Notes under the pieces: model-generated
Databases searched by the model: none
What the model was told of the DNA's origin: nothing
The model's input: the letters and a program-made list of their open reading frames with translations, nothing else
Position numbers and translations under genes: made by a program
NCBI GenBank assembly: GCA_003137075.1
Contig: PLES01000179.1
Span: 1 to 35,151 of the forward strand
Reading direction: 5' to 3'
DNA from: Solirubrobacterales bacterium
Lineage (GTDB): Bacteria > Actinomycetota > Thermoleophilia > Solirubrobacterales > Solirubrobacteraceae
Length of the DNA: 35,151 nucleotides
Shown: in pieces, positions 1 through 7,192 of the stretch
Numbering within the stretch: the stretch's first letter is position 1
How the letters are laid out: each line of letters opens with the position of its first letter

Positions 1-356
1 CGCTGCATCTCGCTCGTCGGGCGAACGATGTCGTCCAACAGGCTGTTGACGGAGGCGATGCTCTTCGACCAGCCGTGACCTGACCCCTGGGACGGGATCC
101 GCTGGGAGAGCCTGCCCTCCTTGCCGACCACTCTGCTGACCGTCGTCAGCTCGGTTTCGAGTACCTCATGGGCGGCGATCACCTCGTTGAGATGATCGGC
201 GATCTTGCCCGCCATGCCGGTCCACTCCAGCGGCATGCGCACGGCGAAGTCGCCGCGTCTCACCGCGGCCAGCACCTGCAGCAGTACCACCTGGTCCAGC
301 GCGTCGCCGGGGTCTGCGCTCAGATGGCCGTTGGCAGCCTGTTCCACGGCACTCAT
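1..356 (-). CDS. HAMP-domain protein, N-terminus of a probable sensor histidine kinase (partial)
   Basis: Reading leftward from an ATG at 356 gives 118 codons with no stop before the window edge, so the gene is cut off. The N-terminus has no membrane segment or signal peptide. It begins MSAVEQAANGHLS and continues with LLQVLAAVRRGDFAVRMP, followed by GKIADHLNEVIAAHE and LTTVSRVVGKEGRLSQRI. This is the pattern of tandem soluble HAMP repeats (GDFAVRMP, then N-x-V, then a GR-SQR start of the next repeat). Such arrays are known at the N-termini of large cytoplasmic hybrid histidine kinases of actinobacteria and myxobacteria, which sense osmotic or redox stress. The kinase domain itself lies outside the window and is inferred. 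No clear Shine-Dalgarno precedes the ATG; the frame stays open upstream but I see no better start. Confidence 0.75.
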   Translation of the reverse strand, partial: MSAVEQAANGHLSADPGDALDQVVLLQVLAAVRRGDFAVRMPLEWTGMAGKIADHLNEVIAAHEVLETELTTVSRVVGKEGRLSQRIPSQGSGHGWSKSIASVNSLLDDIVRPTSEMQ

Positions 357-907
357 CGGGCACCGTGCCCACGAGTCGTGGGCTGGCCAAATGTGGCAAG
401 CGACGCGGGTGCGTTCGGGTCGCCGAGCAGTAGAACACGCATACCAACCTCCGAATCCGATCCAGGAACCTCGGAAGGTCAGTTCTTACGACCGCCATTT
501 CAGGCTGCACGCAGGCTCTAACCGACACGCGAGCGGATTGCGGCTCCACCGCAAGACCTCGCATTGGAGCCAGTCACCCGACACACATCTATAAGCACAC
601 CCAGGCTACGCCCCGGCGCTGATAAGTCAAGCTTGCCGAGGACGCCTGCAGCAAGCTGTGCAGAGACTGCCAGCCGCTCACGCGAGCGAGCGCCGCGCCT
701 GGCGCCCGATATCGGCGCTACGCTGTGTCATGGAGGGCACTCCCGCGCGGTCGGCTTCGTTCGTTTTGGGGCCTGCATCCCGGTCTGACTTCCGTGGTTT
801 CGTTCTGTACGGAGACCCGGGGGTCCACATGTACCAGATGGACACAGTGCTGGATGCAACACCGCTCGATGCGAAGCTTCGACTACGGAAGTCGCATAGG
901 AGCGCCG
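357..907. other. Gene-poor interval with no convincing coding region
   Basis: About 550 bp separate the HAMP gene start from the stop of the next gene. The short open frames here show no recognisable domain and overlap one another on both strands, so I regard them as chance. Near the right end a palindrome at 872-881 (CGAAGCTTCG) and a small stem at 880-884/890-894 (CGACT/AGTCG) lie just past the stop of the MpsC-like gene. They could be its terminator, though no T-run follows. The HAMP gene promoter must lie in the left part, but I cannot point to it. Confidence 0.4.
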
Positions 908-1288
908 TTAGCTGTCGGCATCCTGATCTCGTGGCTCGAGCATGAACAGCTCGATTTCCATGTCGGGGCCGATGTGCTGGTTAGAGATGAACGCAAGCAC
1001 GTTGCGGCCCGACAGGCGCTGCACCGCGCTGATGAACGTTTCCTGCATGGCGGACTGGAAGGCGCTGCGCGTCTCCTGAACGATCGTGGTGCGCTGCACC
1101 TCGATCATGGTCTTCTCGACGTCGGTGTAGATCCCGCCCAGTACGCAGATCAGCACCTCATCGCTGAGCAACAGCGTCTTGGCCGTCACGGGGACACGGT
1201 GGTAGTAGCGCTCGTGCAACGCCACCATCGCCTCTGTCACGGCGGCGAGCAACGGATCGCCGCGCAGAGGAGCATTCGGGACGCTCAT
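908..1288 (-). CDS. MpsC/DUF2294 family protein
   Basis: A 126-residue soluble protein of the DUF2294 family (Pfam now names it MpsC, after the Staphylococcus Na+-dependent membrane-potential system). The whole length matches the family: an N-terminal helix (VTEAMVALHERYYHRVPVTA), the core LLLSDEVLICVLGGIYTDVE, and the C-terminal LSGRNVLAFISNQHIGPDME ending in IELFMLEP. There is no membrane segment. The ATG at 1288 has a good AGAGGAAGG ribosome site upstream. It is transcribed divergently from a paralogue at 1428-1829. No MpsA/MpsB-like membrane partner lies next to it, so a role in ion transport is not supported by context. In actinobacteria such genes are often free-standing and their function is unknown. 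Confidence 0.8.
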   Translation of the reverse strand: MSVPNAPLRGDPLLAAVTEAMVALHERYYHRVPVTAKTLLLSDEVLICVLGGIYTDVEKTMIEVQRTTIVQETRSAFQSAMQETFISAVQRLSGRNVLAFISNQHIGPDMEIELFMLEPRDQDADS

Positions 1289-1427
1289 GGCGACCTTCCT
1301 CTAGTCCTCCGGTGGGTTTGCGCGCGCGAGGCGAAGGGCGAACCCGACGGGCGTACTAACAGTGAGTGTACTTCCGGCTGGGGTACGCTCTGATGATCAT
1401 TAACCTGCGACCGCAACCAGCGCGACC

Positions 1428-1829
1428 GTGACGCCGCCTGACGTCGGCAGCCAGTCGCGCGCACACGGTGATGTGCTCACCGAGATTTCGGACGGGCTGG
1501 TTGCCCTCTTGAAGGAGTTCTACGGTCGCGGACCGACCCAGGCCAAGTCCTATTACCAGGACGATCTGGTCGTTTGCATATTGAGGGGCGGGTTCTCACG
1601 AGTGGAGCAGACCCTGCTCGAGGGTGGCCGTGGAGCGATCGTGATCCAGCAACGCCTCGAGTTTCAAGAGCTGATGCGTGAACGCTTCGAGGCAGTGATC
1701 ACACACGCGACCGGCCGGGAGGTGATCGGCTTCATGAGCGGCAACGAGCAGGATCAGAACATGATGTGCGAGGTCTTCATCCTCGCGCCGACCGATCTCA
1801 TCGCCGGCGACGACTCTCCCCGCGCCTGA
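1428..1829 (+). CDS. MpsC/DUF2294 family protein, paralogue of the neighbouring gene
   Basis: A 133-residue soluble protein with GTG start at 1428; the nearby ATG at 1393 is out of frame. It aligns along its length with the divergent neighbour: LTEISDGLVALLKEFYGRGP, then DDLVVCILRGGFSRVEQTLL, and TGREVIGFMSGNEQDQNMM ending FILAP. Identity is clearly partial, so this is an old duplication or two separately acquired members rather than a recent copy. Function is unknown. Its TGA stop at 1827-1829 abuts the stop of the convergent RHH gene at 1830-1832, the two together forming TGATCA, so no room exists for a separate terminator. Confidence 0.78.
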   Translation: MTPPDVGSQSRAHGDVLTEISDGLVALLKEFYGRGPTQAKSYYQDDLVVCILRGGFSRVEQTLLEGGRGAIVIQQRLEFQELMRERFEAVITHATGREVIGFMSGNEQDQNMMCEVFILAPTDLIAGDDSPRA

Positions 1830-2030
1830 TCACTGCTCTGCCGGCGGCCGCCCCCGCTTGGGGAGCGGCCCTGCTCTCTTCGGCATGCGACCGGCATCGG
1901 TCAGCGCTCGCCGAAGCAGAACCTCGATCTGGGCGTTGACGCTGCGCAGTTCATCGGCCGCCCAACGGCTCAGCGCGTCGTGCACGCTCGGGTCCATCCG
2001 CAACAACAGCTGTTTGCGATCCTGAGCCAC
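1830..2030 (-). CDS. Arc-family ribbon-helix-helix DNA-binding protein
   Basis: A 66-residue protein with a typical ribbon-helix-helix fold. The strand [15 protein letters not shown] is followed by helices [19 protein letters not shown], including the N-x-Q-I-E-x-L-L-R segment characteristic of Arc/MetJ-type repressors. The basic, proline-rich tail ([15 protein letters not shown]) probably adds nonspecific DNA affinity. The gene starts 12 bp after the SPFH gene stop and is surely in the same operon. The pairing of an SPFH protein with a small Arc-type protein recurs in actinobacteria. It is a likely autoregulator acting at the palindrome 3017-3030 upstream of the SPFH gene. No toxin gene is adjacent, so an antitoxin role is unlikely. 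Confidence 0.85.
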   Translation of the reverse strand: MAQDRKQLLLRMDPSVHDALSRWAADELRSVNAQIEVLLRRALTDAGRMPKRAGPLPKRGRPPAEQ

Positions 2031-2042
2031 GAACCCAGCTTG

Positions 2043-2963
2043 TCAGTACAGCGAGCCGGTGTTGACGACTGGCGACGGCGGTTGATCCCCGCAGAGCACC
2101 ACTAGGAGGTTCGAGACCATCGCAGCCTTGCGCTCCTCGTCAAGCTGGACGATGTCGCGCTCACTCAACTTCTCAAGCGCCATCTCGACCATGCCCACCG
2201 CGCCCTCGACGATCTGCGAGCGCGCCGAGACCACGGCGCTGGCCTGCTGGCGGCGCAGCATCGCCTGAGCGATCTCCTGCGCGTACGCGAGATGGCTGAT
2301 GCGAACCTCGATGATCTCGATGCCGGCCAGCGCCACGCGTTCCGCCACCTCGTGGGCGAGCTCGCCCGCGACGATGTCAGTCGATCCGCGCAGCGACGTT
2401 CCGGTGCCGCCGGCGTCGTCGTACGGATGTGTGGTGGCGACGTGCCTCAGCGCTGACTCCGCCTGCACCGCAATGAAGTTCACGAAGTTCTCGACTGCGT
2501 ACAGCGCGCGCGAGGTATCGGCGACCTGCCAGACGACGATCGCGGCGATCTCCACCGGGTTGCCGTCGGCGTCGTTGACCTTGAGATGGTTGGTCTCGAA
2601 GTTCCGCACCCGGACACTCAGAGTGCGCCGGTCGCTCAACGGGATCAGCAACCAGAATCCGCTCTTGCGGATGGTGCCGACGTAACCGCCGAAGAACCGC
2701 ACGACCTTGGTCTGGCCCGGCTGCACTATCACCAGCGCGCTGACGAGCAGGCTTGCGCAGAGCACCAGGACGACGTCAACGACCACCGCGTGCTTGCCGA
2801 TCAAGATCGCGCCGGCGACGGCGGCAACCGCGAGTACGACACCGACCCACCCGTTGATTGCCCAGGCTGGCCGCTCGTGGATATCGACGCGGGAGCCTTC
2901 ATGCCCGACCGGAGCCGCCTCGGGCTGGCGGTACGGCTGATCTGACTGTTCTTGTTGACTCAT
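2043..2963 (-). CDS. SPFH (band 7/stomatin-like) membrane protein
   Basis: 306 residues. The N-terminus (1-35) is polar, then two hydrophobic segments follow (about 35-55 and 62-80: [18 protein letters not shown] and [20 protein letters not shown]). The SPFH domain starts at [20 protein letters not shown] and contains [19 protein letters not shown] and the conserved [25 protein letters not shown], then an [18 protein letters not shown] coiled-coil region. These proteins form large membrane-bound oligomers in lipid microdomains and protect the membrane. The gene leads an operon with the RHH gene. Divergent or stress-type control is suggested by the operator-like palindrome about 54 bp upstream of the ATG. 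The assignment to SPFH is firm; its cellular role here is inferred from the family. Confidence 0.92.
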   Translation of the reverse strand: MSQQEQSDQPYRQPEAAPVGHEGSRVDIHERPAWAINGWVGVVLAVAAVAGAILIGKHAVVVDVVLVLCASLLVSALVIVQPGQTKVVRFFGGYVGTIRKSGFWLLIPLSDRRTLSVRVRNFETNHLKVNDADGNPVEIAAIVVWQVADTSRALYAVENFVNFIAVQAESALRHVATTHPYDDAGGTGTSLRGSTDIVAGELAHEVAERVALAGIEIIEVRISHLAYAQEIAQAMLRRQQASAVVSARSQIVEGAVGMVEMALEKLSERDIVQLDEERKAAMVSNLLVVLCGDQPPSPVVNTGSLY

Positions 2964-3016
2964 GACCCCTCCCGGGAGTCGCCCTTGCAGGAAGACGTAT
3001 AGGAAAACTGTTATCT

Positions 3017-3030
3017 AAGTGATATCACTT
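3017..3030 (-). promoter_or_regulatory. Perfect palindrome, candidate operator of the SPFH-RHH operon
   Basis: The 14-bp sequence AAGTGATATCACTT is a perfect palindrome, located 54 bp upstream of the SPFH start. It is flanked by a second nested pair, AGGAAAA at 3001-3007 and TTTTCCT at 3029-3035. The AT-rich stretch stands out in a GC-rich region. Ribbon-helix-helix proteins bind short palindromes as dimers of dimers, and one is encoded by the second gene of this operon, so autoregulation is the simplest reading. Binding is inferred, not shown. Confidence 0.6.
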
Positions 3031-3163
3031 TTCCTGCCGTTGTCAAGCTGCGCACGAGACGCGCGACTGTCGAGCGAAAAGGGCCGCGGAGCGCGCCGGT
3101 CACCGTCGGAGACAAACATCAGGCCCAGCCTCAATCTGGCCCCGATGCGGGACGAGATACGGC

Positions 3164-3211
3164 GACTCGGGGGACTTACTCGGGCCTACGCCGAGTTTCT
3201 CCCCCAAAGTC
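3164..3211. repeat. Conserved two-tier hairpin repeat, copy A
   Basis: An outer stem (GACT at 3164-3167 with AGTC at 3208-3211, GGGGG at 3169-3173 with CCCCC at 3201-3205) encloses an internal TT/TT bulge. Above it is an inner 6-bp stem, ACTCGG at 3178-3183 with CCGAGT at 3191-3196, and a 7-nt loop. Copy B at 29091-29133 has the same architecture and nearly the same stem sequence but a different loop. This copy lies downstream of the desaturase gene and upstream of the SPFH promoter. It may act as a terminator or a REP-like element. Confidence 0.8.
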
Positions 3212-3256
3212 GGGTGGGACCACAGGGGGCGCCACCCGGGCGGGCGGCGCGGCGAC

Positions 3257-4354
3257 TCAGGCCGCCGGAGCGGACACAGGCAGGGCCGCCGCCTCGCGGA
3301 AACTCACAAGACGGCCGGAACCCTCGTCCCAGAGCTTCAGCCTCACGGCACGCAGGCCGTCCCGTAGAGAGAGCGTCGGCACATTGTGGAAGACGGCGTT
3401 CTCATCATGCGCGCGCTGCAGGTTGTAGTTCGGGATCCGCGCGTTCAGGTGATGCACGTGATGCAGCCCGATGTTGCCCGAGAAGAACTGGAGCACCGCC
3501 GGCAGCTTCAAATAGGAGGCGCCGCGCAGGGCGGCGTCGGCATAGGTCCACTGCTCGGCGCTCTGCCAGTACGCGTCCTCAAACTGGTGCTGGACGTAGA
3601 ACAGCCAGATGCCGCCTGAACCGGCCAGCAGCGAGGCCGGGAACCAGATCACGAGGAAGTTCCCGATTCCGATCCAGACGCAGAGCCCGCTGATCACGAG
3701 CAGCAGTGCCAGGTCCGTACCGAGCACGCTGTTGCGCATCCGTGGGCGTTGCGAGCGCGACGCGATCCGTGGTCCCACCATCATCGCGATGATCGGGCCG
3801 AGGCCGAACATGACCGCCGGATGCCGGAAGAGTCTGTAGGCGCGCCGCTCGCGCGGCGTCTTCGCCCGGTACTCGGCGACCGTGAGCGTCGGCACGTCAC
3901 CGACGCCGCGGCGGTCAAGGTCGCCGGAGGTCGCATGGTGGACCTTGTGGTCGTGGCGCCAGCGATTGAACGGCGCGAACACGAACAGTCCGAGCACCGC
4001 GCCGAGCCAGGCGTTCGCGCGCCTCGAGCGGAACATCGACCCGTGGGTGCAGTCGTGAAAGACGATGAAGGTCCGGATCAGGAAGCCGGCCGCTGGGACC
4101 GCAAGCGCCAGTGTGATCAGAACCGAGACACGTAGAGCGAAGTACATCGCGACCGAGAGCGCCAGATATGGCAGCACCGAGGTCGCAAGGTCCTGCAGGC
4201 TGCGCGCCAGCCGGGGCTGCGCGTACGTGAACAGCAGCTCGTTCCAGGAGGGCTGCTGCGAGCCTTGGAACGCGACTTCTAAAGGAACGACGTCCGCGTC
4301 GTCCGCGTACGTTGCTGTGTTGCCACCACTGCCCTGCTCTTGAGGCTTCTGCAT
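3257..4354 (-). CDS. Membrane fatty acid desaturase
   Basis: 365 residues with the three histidine boxes of the membrane di-iron desaturases: HDCTH at 100-104, HDHKVHH at 134-140 and HHVHH at 298-302. Hydrophobic spans sit around 60-95, 115-127, 183-193 and 215-245. The enzyme would introduce a double bond into membrane acyl chains, as in the acyl-lipid delta-12/omega-3 type, which resembles it in box spacing. The electron donor is not encoded nearby. The gene is single, with its 3' end followed by hairpin repeat A. Upstream lies a 169-bp gap after the GntR gene. It appears unrelated to the catabolic genes next to it and probably serves membrane fluidity. Substrate and position of the double bond cannot be read from sequence. 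Confidence 0.93.
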   Translation of the reverse strand: MQKPQEQGSGGNTATYADDADVVPLEVAFQGSQQPSWNELLFTYAQPRLARSLQDLATSVLPYLALSVAMYFALRVSVLITLALAVPAAGFLIRTFIVFHDCTHGSMFRSRRANAWLGAVLGLFVFAPFNRWRHDHKVHHATSGDLDRRGVGDVPTLTVAEYRAKTPRERRAYRLFRHPAVMFGLGPIIAMMVGPRIASRSQRPRMRNSVLGTDLALLLVISGLCVWIGIGNFLVIWFPASLLAGSGGIWLFYVQHQFEDAYWQSAEQWTYADAALRGASYLKLPAVLQFFSGNIGLHHVHHLNARIPNYNLQRAHDENAVFHNVPTLSLRDGLRAVRLKLWDEGSGRLVSFREAAALPVSAPAA

Positions 4355-4523
4355 GACGCTCCAGACGGGTTGTGCGATTGATGCCCAATCGCGCCAAGGG
4401 TCGGAGCGAGAAAGTTCTCAATGAATACCGGGCCGATGATAACCGCGGTCACCTCAGATCGGCAATCAGGTTTGTCGGCCGAGGACCGGATTTCTCAAGC
4501 CAGCATGCAAATCGATCAGGTGC

Positions 4524-5231
4524 TTATGTGCGCTGCTTGGGCAGCTCACCGCCGGCGTCGACCACGGCCGCCTTGAGGTTCACGGGGTCATAGCCGGGCT
4601 CAAGCAACTCCGAGACCTCGAGCCCGGTGCGCGCCAGGTGACCGGCGAGCAGGGCAGCGGCTTTGTCGCCGTCCCGCGACTTGCAGGCATCGAGGATGTC
4701 GCGGTGCTGCGGCGTCGCCCAGGCGCTCGGCCCCTGCCCGATGTGCAGGCGCCGGTAGCGCTCGGCGTGGTCAAACATCTGTGCGAGCACGAAGTTGACG
4801 CGGACGCCGGCGTGCTCAGTGAGCGTGCGATGGAACTTGTGATGTGGCACCGTCCAGCGCCGATAATCCTTCTCATCGGCGTAGTGCGCCATCTCTGCCA
4901 TGTGACCTTCGAGCCGCGCGATGTCCTCCGAGGTGATCGTCGGCAGCGATAGTCGCAGCGCCTCTGCCTCAAGAGTGACCCGCATCACGCAGAGCTGCTC
5001 GAGGTCCTCGGCGGTCATCGGTGCCACGCGCACGCGGCGGTTCGGCTCACCCTCGACCAGGCCCTCGCTCTGCAGCATCCGCAGCGCTTCGCGCAGCGGC
5101 GTACGACTGATGCCAAGCTCTTCAGCCAGCACCACCTGCGACATCACCGCGCCGGGCGCCAGATCGCCATCGAGGATGGCGCCGCGTACGCGCTCGTAGA
5201 CGTCTTCTGTGTTCTGACCGTTTTCGGGCAT
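4524..5231 (-). CDS. GntR family transcriptional regulator, FCD (FadR-type) subfamily
   Basis: 235 residues. The N-terminal winged helix-turn-helix (about 8-75) reads VYERVRGAILDGDLAPGAVMSQVVLAEELGISRTPLREALRMLQSEGLVE, typical of GntR. The C-terminal all-helical FCD ligand-binding domain (about 85-220) carries the conserved histidines in HHKFHRTLTEHAG, HRDILDAC and AGHLARTG, which usually hold a metal and a carboxylate ligand. It is the last gene of a cupin-SDR-SDR-GntR operon, starting 17 bp after the SDR. That operon has a copy of the shared 29-bp operator-like element in front of it, so the protein is the leading candidate to regulate itself and the five other operons with this element. 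The inducer is probably an acidic pathway intermediate. Confidence 0.92.
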   Translation of the reverse strand: MPENGQNTEDVYERVRGAILDGDLAPGAVMSQVVLAEELGISRTPLREALRMLQSEGLVEGEPNRRVRVAPMTAEDLEQLCVMRVTLEAEALRLSLPTITSEDIARLEGHMAEMAHYADEKDYRRWTVPHHKFHRTLTEHAGVRVNFVLAQMFDHAERYRRLHIGQGPSAWATPQHRDILDACKSRDGDKAAALLAGHLARTGLEVSELLEPGYDPVNLKAAVVDAGGELPKQRT

Positions 5232-5248
5232 CGAGCCTCTTTTACCGG

Positions 5249-6022
5249 TTATGCGCCGAGCATGCTGTAGCCGCCGTCGGCGATCATGTATGAGCCGGTG
5301 ATGTGGTGGGCGTCGTCACTTGCCAGGAACAGCGCCGCCCCAGTCATCTCCTCCGGCTTTGGGATCTTCCCAGCCGGGGTCCCGGACAGCACAACTTCGC
5401 GCCGCCCAGCCAGCCATTCGGGGCGCGCCAGCAGCGCCTCGGTCTCCATGAACCCCGGGGCGAAGGTGTTGATGCGCACCTTCGGACCGAGTGCCTTGGC
5501 GTAGGACTTGGTGATTCCCAGCAGGCCGTACTTGCCTGCCGCGTACTGCGGGGCACGCGGGCTGCCTCGCACGATCACGGTCGAGCCGACGTTGACAATC
5601 GCGCCGCCGTCACCGTCGGCCATGCGCTGGCCGAACTCATGCACCATCAGCATCGTGCCCTTGATGTCGACCGCCAGCACGTGGTCAATCGCCTCCTCGG
5701 TGACCTCGGTCCACGAGGACTGCCCGGATGCCATCTCGCCGACGTTGTTGATCAGAACGTCGATCCCGCCGAACTCGCCGAAGGCGTAATGCGCCATGCG
5801 CTTGATGTCCTCCCAGGAGGTGATGTCCGCCTGGATCAGCTCCGCCTCGGCGCCGATCTCACGCACGCGTTCAGCCGTGCGCTCTGCGCCCGCGGATGAG
5901 TTGCGGTAGTGGATCAGGACCTTGCTGGCCCCCTCTTCCGCCGCCCGCACAGAGAGCGCAGCGCCGAACCCGGTGCCCGCCCCCGTGACCATGAACTTCC
6001 GACCCGCAAACCGCTTTTCCAT
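5249..6022 (-). CDS. SDR family NAD(P)-dependent oxidoreductase
   Basis: 257 residues, the normal length of a classical short-chain dehydrogenase. The cofactor motif TGAGTGFG lies at about 14-21, NNVG at about 90, and the catalytic residues fall in NVGSTVIVRGSPRAPQYAAGK (Ser, Tyr and Lys all present). The C-terminus GSYMIADGGYSMLGA matches the FabG-like subgroup. It would oxidise an alcohol or reduce a ketone of a pathway intermediate; the substrate is not evident. It is the third gene of the cupin-SDR-SDR-GntR operon, 24 bp after the previous SDR, and has a GGAGAGA-type ribosome site. Confidence 0.9.
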   Translation of the reverse strand: MEKRFAGRKFMVTGAGTGFGAALSVRAAEEGASKVLIHYRNSSAGAERTAERVREIGAEAELIQADITSWEDIKRMAHYAFGEFGGIDVLINNVGEMASGQSSWTEVTEEAIDHVLAVDIKGTMLMVHEFGQRMADGDGGAIVNVGSTVIVRGSPRAPQYAAGKYGLLGITKSYAKALGPKVRINTFAPGFMETEALLARPEWLAGRREVVLSGTPAGKIPKPEEMTGAALFLASDDAHHITGSYMIADGGYSMLGA

Positions 6023-6046
6023 GTCTCTCCTCGTACCGCGAGGCGG

Positions 6047-6793
6047 CTAAACGATCGTCCGGCCGCCGTCGATGTAAAGAACCTGACCGGTGATAAAGCT
6101 CGCGCGCGGCGAGCTCAGGAACAGCACCGGGTCGACAACCTCCTCGAGCTGACCGAAGCGCCCGGCCGGGATCAGCGCGACCAGCGCCTCGCGCTTCTCG
6201 GGATGATCGCTCAGATACTGTCGGGTCAAGGTGGTGTCCATGTAGCCGGGGGCGACCGCGTTGGCGGTCACCCCATGCTCGGCGTTCTCGTGCGCGATCA
6301 CGCGCATCAGCTGGTTGATGGCGCCCTTCGTGGCCGCGTATGGGCCGTGCAGCTTGTGGCCGCTGCGGCCGGCGACGGAGGAGAAGAAGATGATGCGCCC
6401 GTGTCCCTGCGCCTTCATCCCGACCACCGCTTCGGTGGCGGTGTGGAAGGCGCTGGTGAGGTTGACCGAGATGATCCGGTCCCAGTCGTCCGCGCTGTAC
6501 TGCTCGATCGAGCGACGGTCGTTGATCCCGACGCAGTGCACGAAGACGTCAAGGCCGCCAAGGCGCTCGCGCACGTCGCCGACGGCCTGCCGGGCCGCCG
6601 GCGCCTGGCTGAGGTCGGCGGCGACGCGGACGCTGACCCTGGAGTCGAGCGCGGCGAGCGCCGAGTCACTCAGATCGGTGACGCCAACCTCTGCCCCGGC
6701 CGCGAGAAAGCCGTCAACGAGGGCAGCACCCAAGGTGCCGGCACCGCCGGCCACGAGCACGCGCTGACCGGCGAGTCCAAGCCACTCAGGCAC
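6047..6793 (-). CDS. SDR family NAD(P)-dependent oxidoreductase
   Basis: 248 residues. The Rossmann motif VAGGAGTLG is at about 14-22, followed by HCVGIND in place of NNAG. The catalytic set lies in FFSSVAGRSGHKLHGPYAATKGA (Ser, Tyr, Lys). The C-terminus ITGQVLYIDGGRTIV is the usual SDR ending. It is a second, clearly different SDR in the same operon as 5249-6022. Its start overlaps the end of the cupin gene by 8 bp, so translational coupling is likely. Two SDRs in succession suggest two alcohol/ketone steps, or epimerisation by oxidation and re-reduction, but this is inference. Confidence 0.9.
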   Translation of the reverse strand: MPEWLGLAGQRVLVAGGAGTLGAALVDGFLAAGAEVGVTDLSDSALAALDSRVSVRVAADLSQAPAARQAVGDVRERLGGLDVFVHCVGINDRRSIEQYSADDWDRIISVNLTSAFHTATEAVVGMKAQGHGRIIFFSSVAGRSGHKLHGPYAATKGAINQLMRVIAHENAEHGVTANAVAPGYMDTTLTRQYLSDHPEKREALVALIPAGRFGQLEEVVDPVLFLSSPRASFITGQVLYIDGGRTIV

Positions 6794-7124
6794 TGGGCGG
6801 CCCCTCGCGGTAGGTGTAGACGTTGATCGTTACCGCAGGCCCATCCGTGGGCACGCTGGCTGAGTGCGGCGTGCCACCGGGAAGCGTGGCGAGCTGGCCC
6901 GCAGTCAGGCGGACGCTCTCCCCGTCCACAACGAAGTCAATCGTCCCCTCAAGCACCTGGGTGATCTGATCCTGCGAGTGCTGATGCTCTTCCCAGCTGG
7001 TGCCGGCGCCATAGCGGTAGAGCGTCGCAGTCAGCTGAGGCGTGTGGATGGTTGAGCCGAAGATCCCGGGACGCACCTCCGTGAACTCCTGCTGCTCCCA
7101 GTCGATCGCCTGTGGCGTGTCCAT
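6786..7124 (-). CDS. Small single-domain cupin protein
   Basis: 112 residues forming one cupin barrel. Motif 1 is TSWEEHQHSQDQITQVLEGTI (about 50-70), with the HxH pair and a Gln instead of the usual Glu ligand. Motif 2 is LPGGTPHSA (about 87-95) with its His. Such proteins are metal-binding isomerases, dioxygenase relatives or sugar-type ligand binders. It is the first gene of the cupin-SDR-SDR-GntR operon, with a GGGAG ribosome site, and the shared operator-like element lies only 15 bp before its ATG. Function is unknown; a tautomerase or stability role in the pathway is possible. Confidence 0.85.
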   Translation of the reverse strand: MDTPQAIDWEQQEFTEVRPGIFGSTIHTPQLTATLYRYGAGTSWEEHQHSQDQITQVLEGTIDFVVDGESVRLTAGQLATLPGGTPHSASVPTDGPAVTINVYTYREGPPSA

Positions 7125-7139
7125 AACCGTCTCCCATTA

Positions 7140-7168
7140 TTGCATACAGTTTGCCAAGCCGTCCACAG
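7140..7168 (-). promoter_or_regulatory. Shared 29-bp regulatory element, copy 1 (cupin-SDR-SDR-GntR operon)
   Basis: On the plus strand the near-palindrome TTGCATACAG (7140-7149) is followed 19 bp later by a second CAG (ending 7168, in CCACAG). On the gene strand this reads CTGTGG-N13-CTGTATGCAA, followed by TAATGGGAG and the cupin ATG. The same two elements at the same distance occur before five other operons in the window. The TGTATRCA core is the kind of site bound by FCD-type GntR regulators, and one is encoded by the last gene of this operon. Confidence 0.75.
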
Positions 7169-7174
7169 GACGGC
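7158..7174 (-). terminator. Small hairpin after the ketopantoate reductase gene
   Basis: GCCGTCC at 7158-7164 pairs perfectly with GGACGGC at 7168-7174 around a 3-nt loop. It lies 18 bp past the stop of the upstream gene. Only a weak T-rich stretch follows on the gene strand, and it overlaps the distal part of the shared regulatory element, so its role as terminator is uncertain. Confidence 0.4.
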
Positions 7175-7192
7175 AGAATGTTTTGGGTCGTC

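Noticed and set aside
3019-3693. Plus-strand open frame of 224 codons over the desaturase end
   Set aside because: It consists of Arg/Ala/Pro-rich shadow sequence and includes the hairpin repeat.
4501-4510. CAGCATGCAA, similar to the palindrome of the shared element
   Set aside because: It does not face a nearby gene start and lacks the second element at 19 bp.
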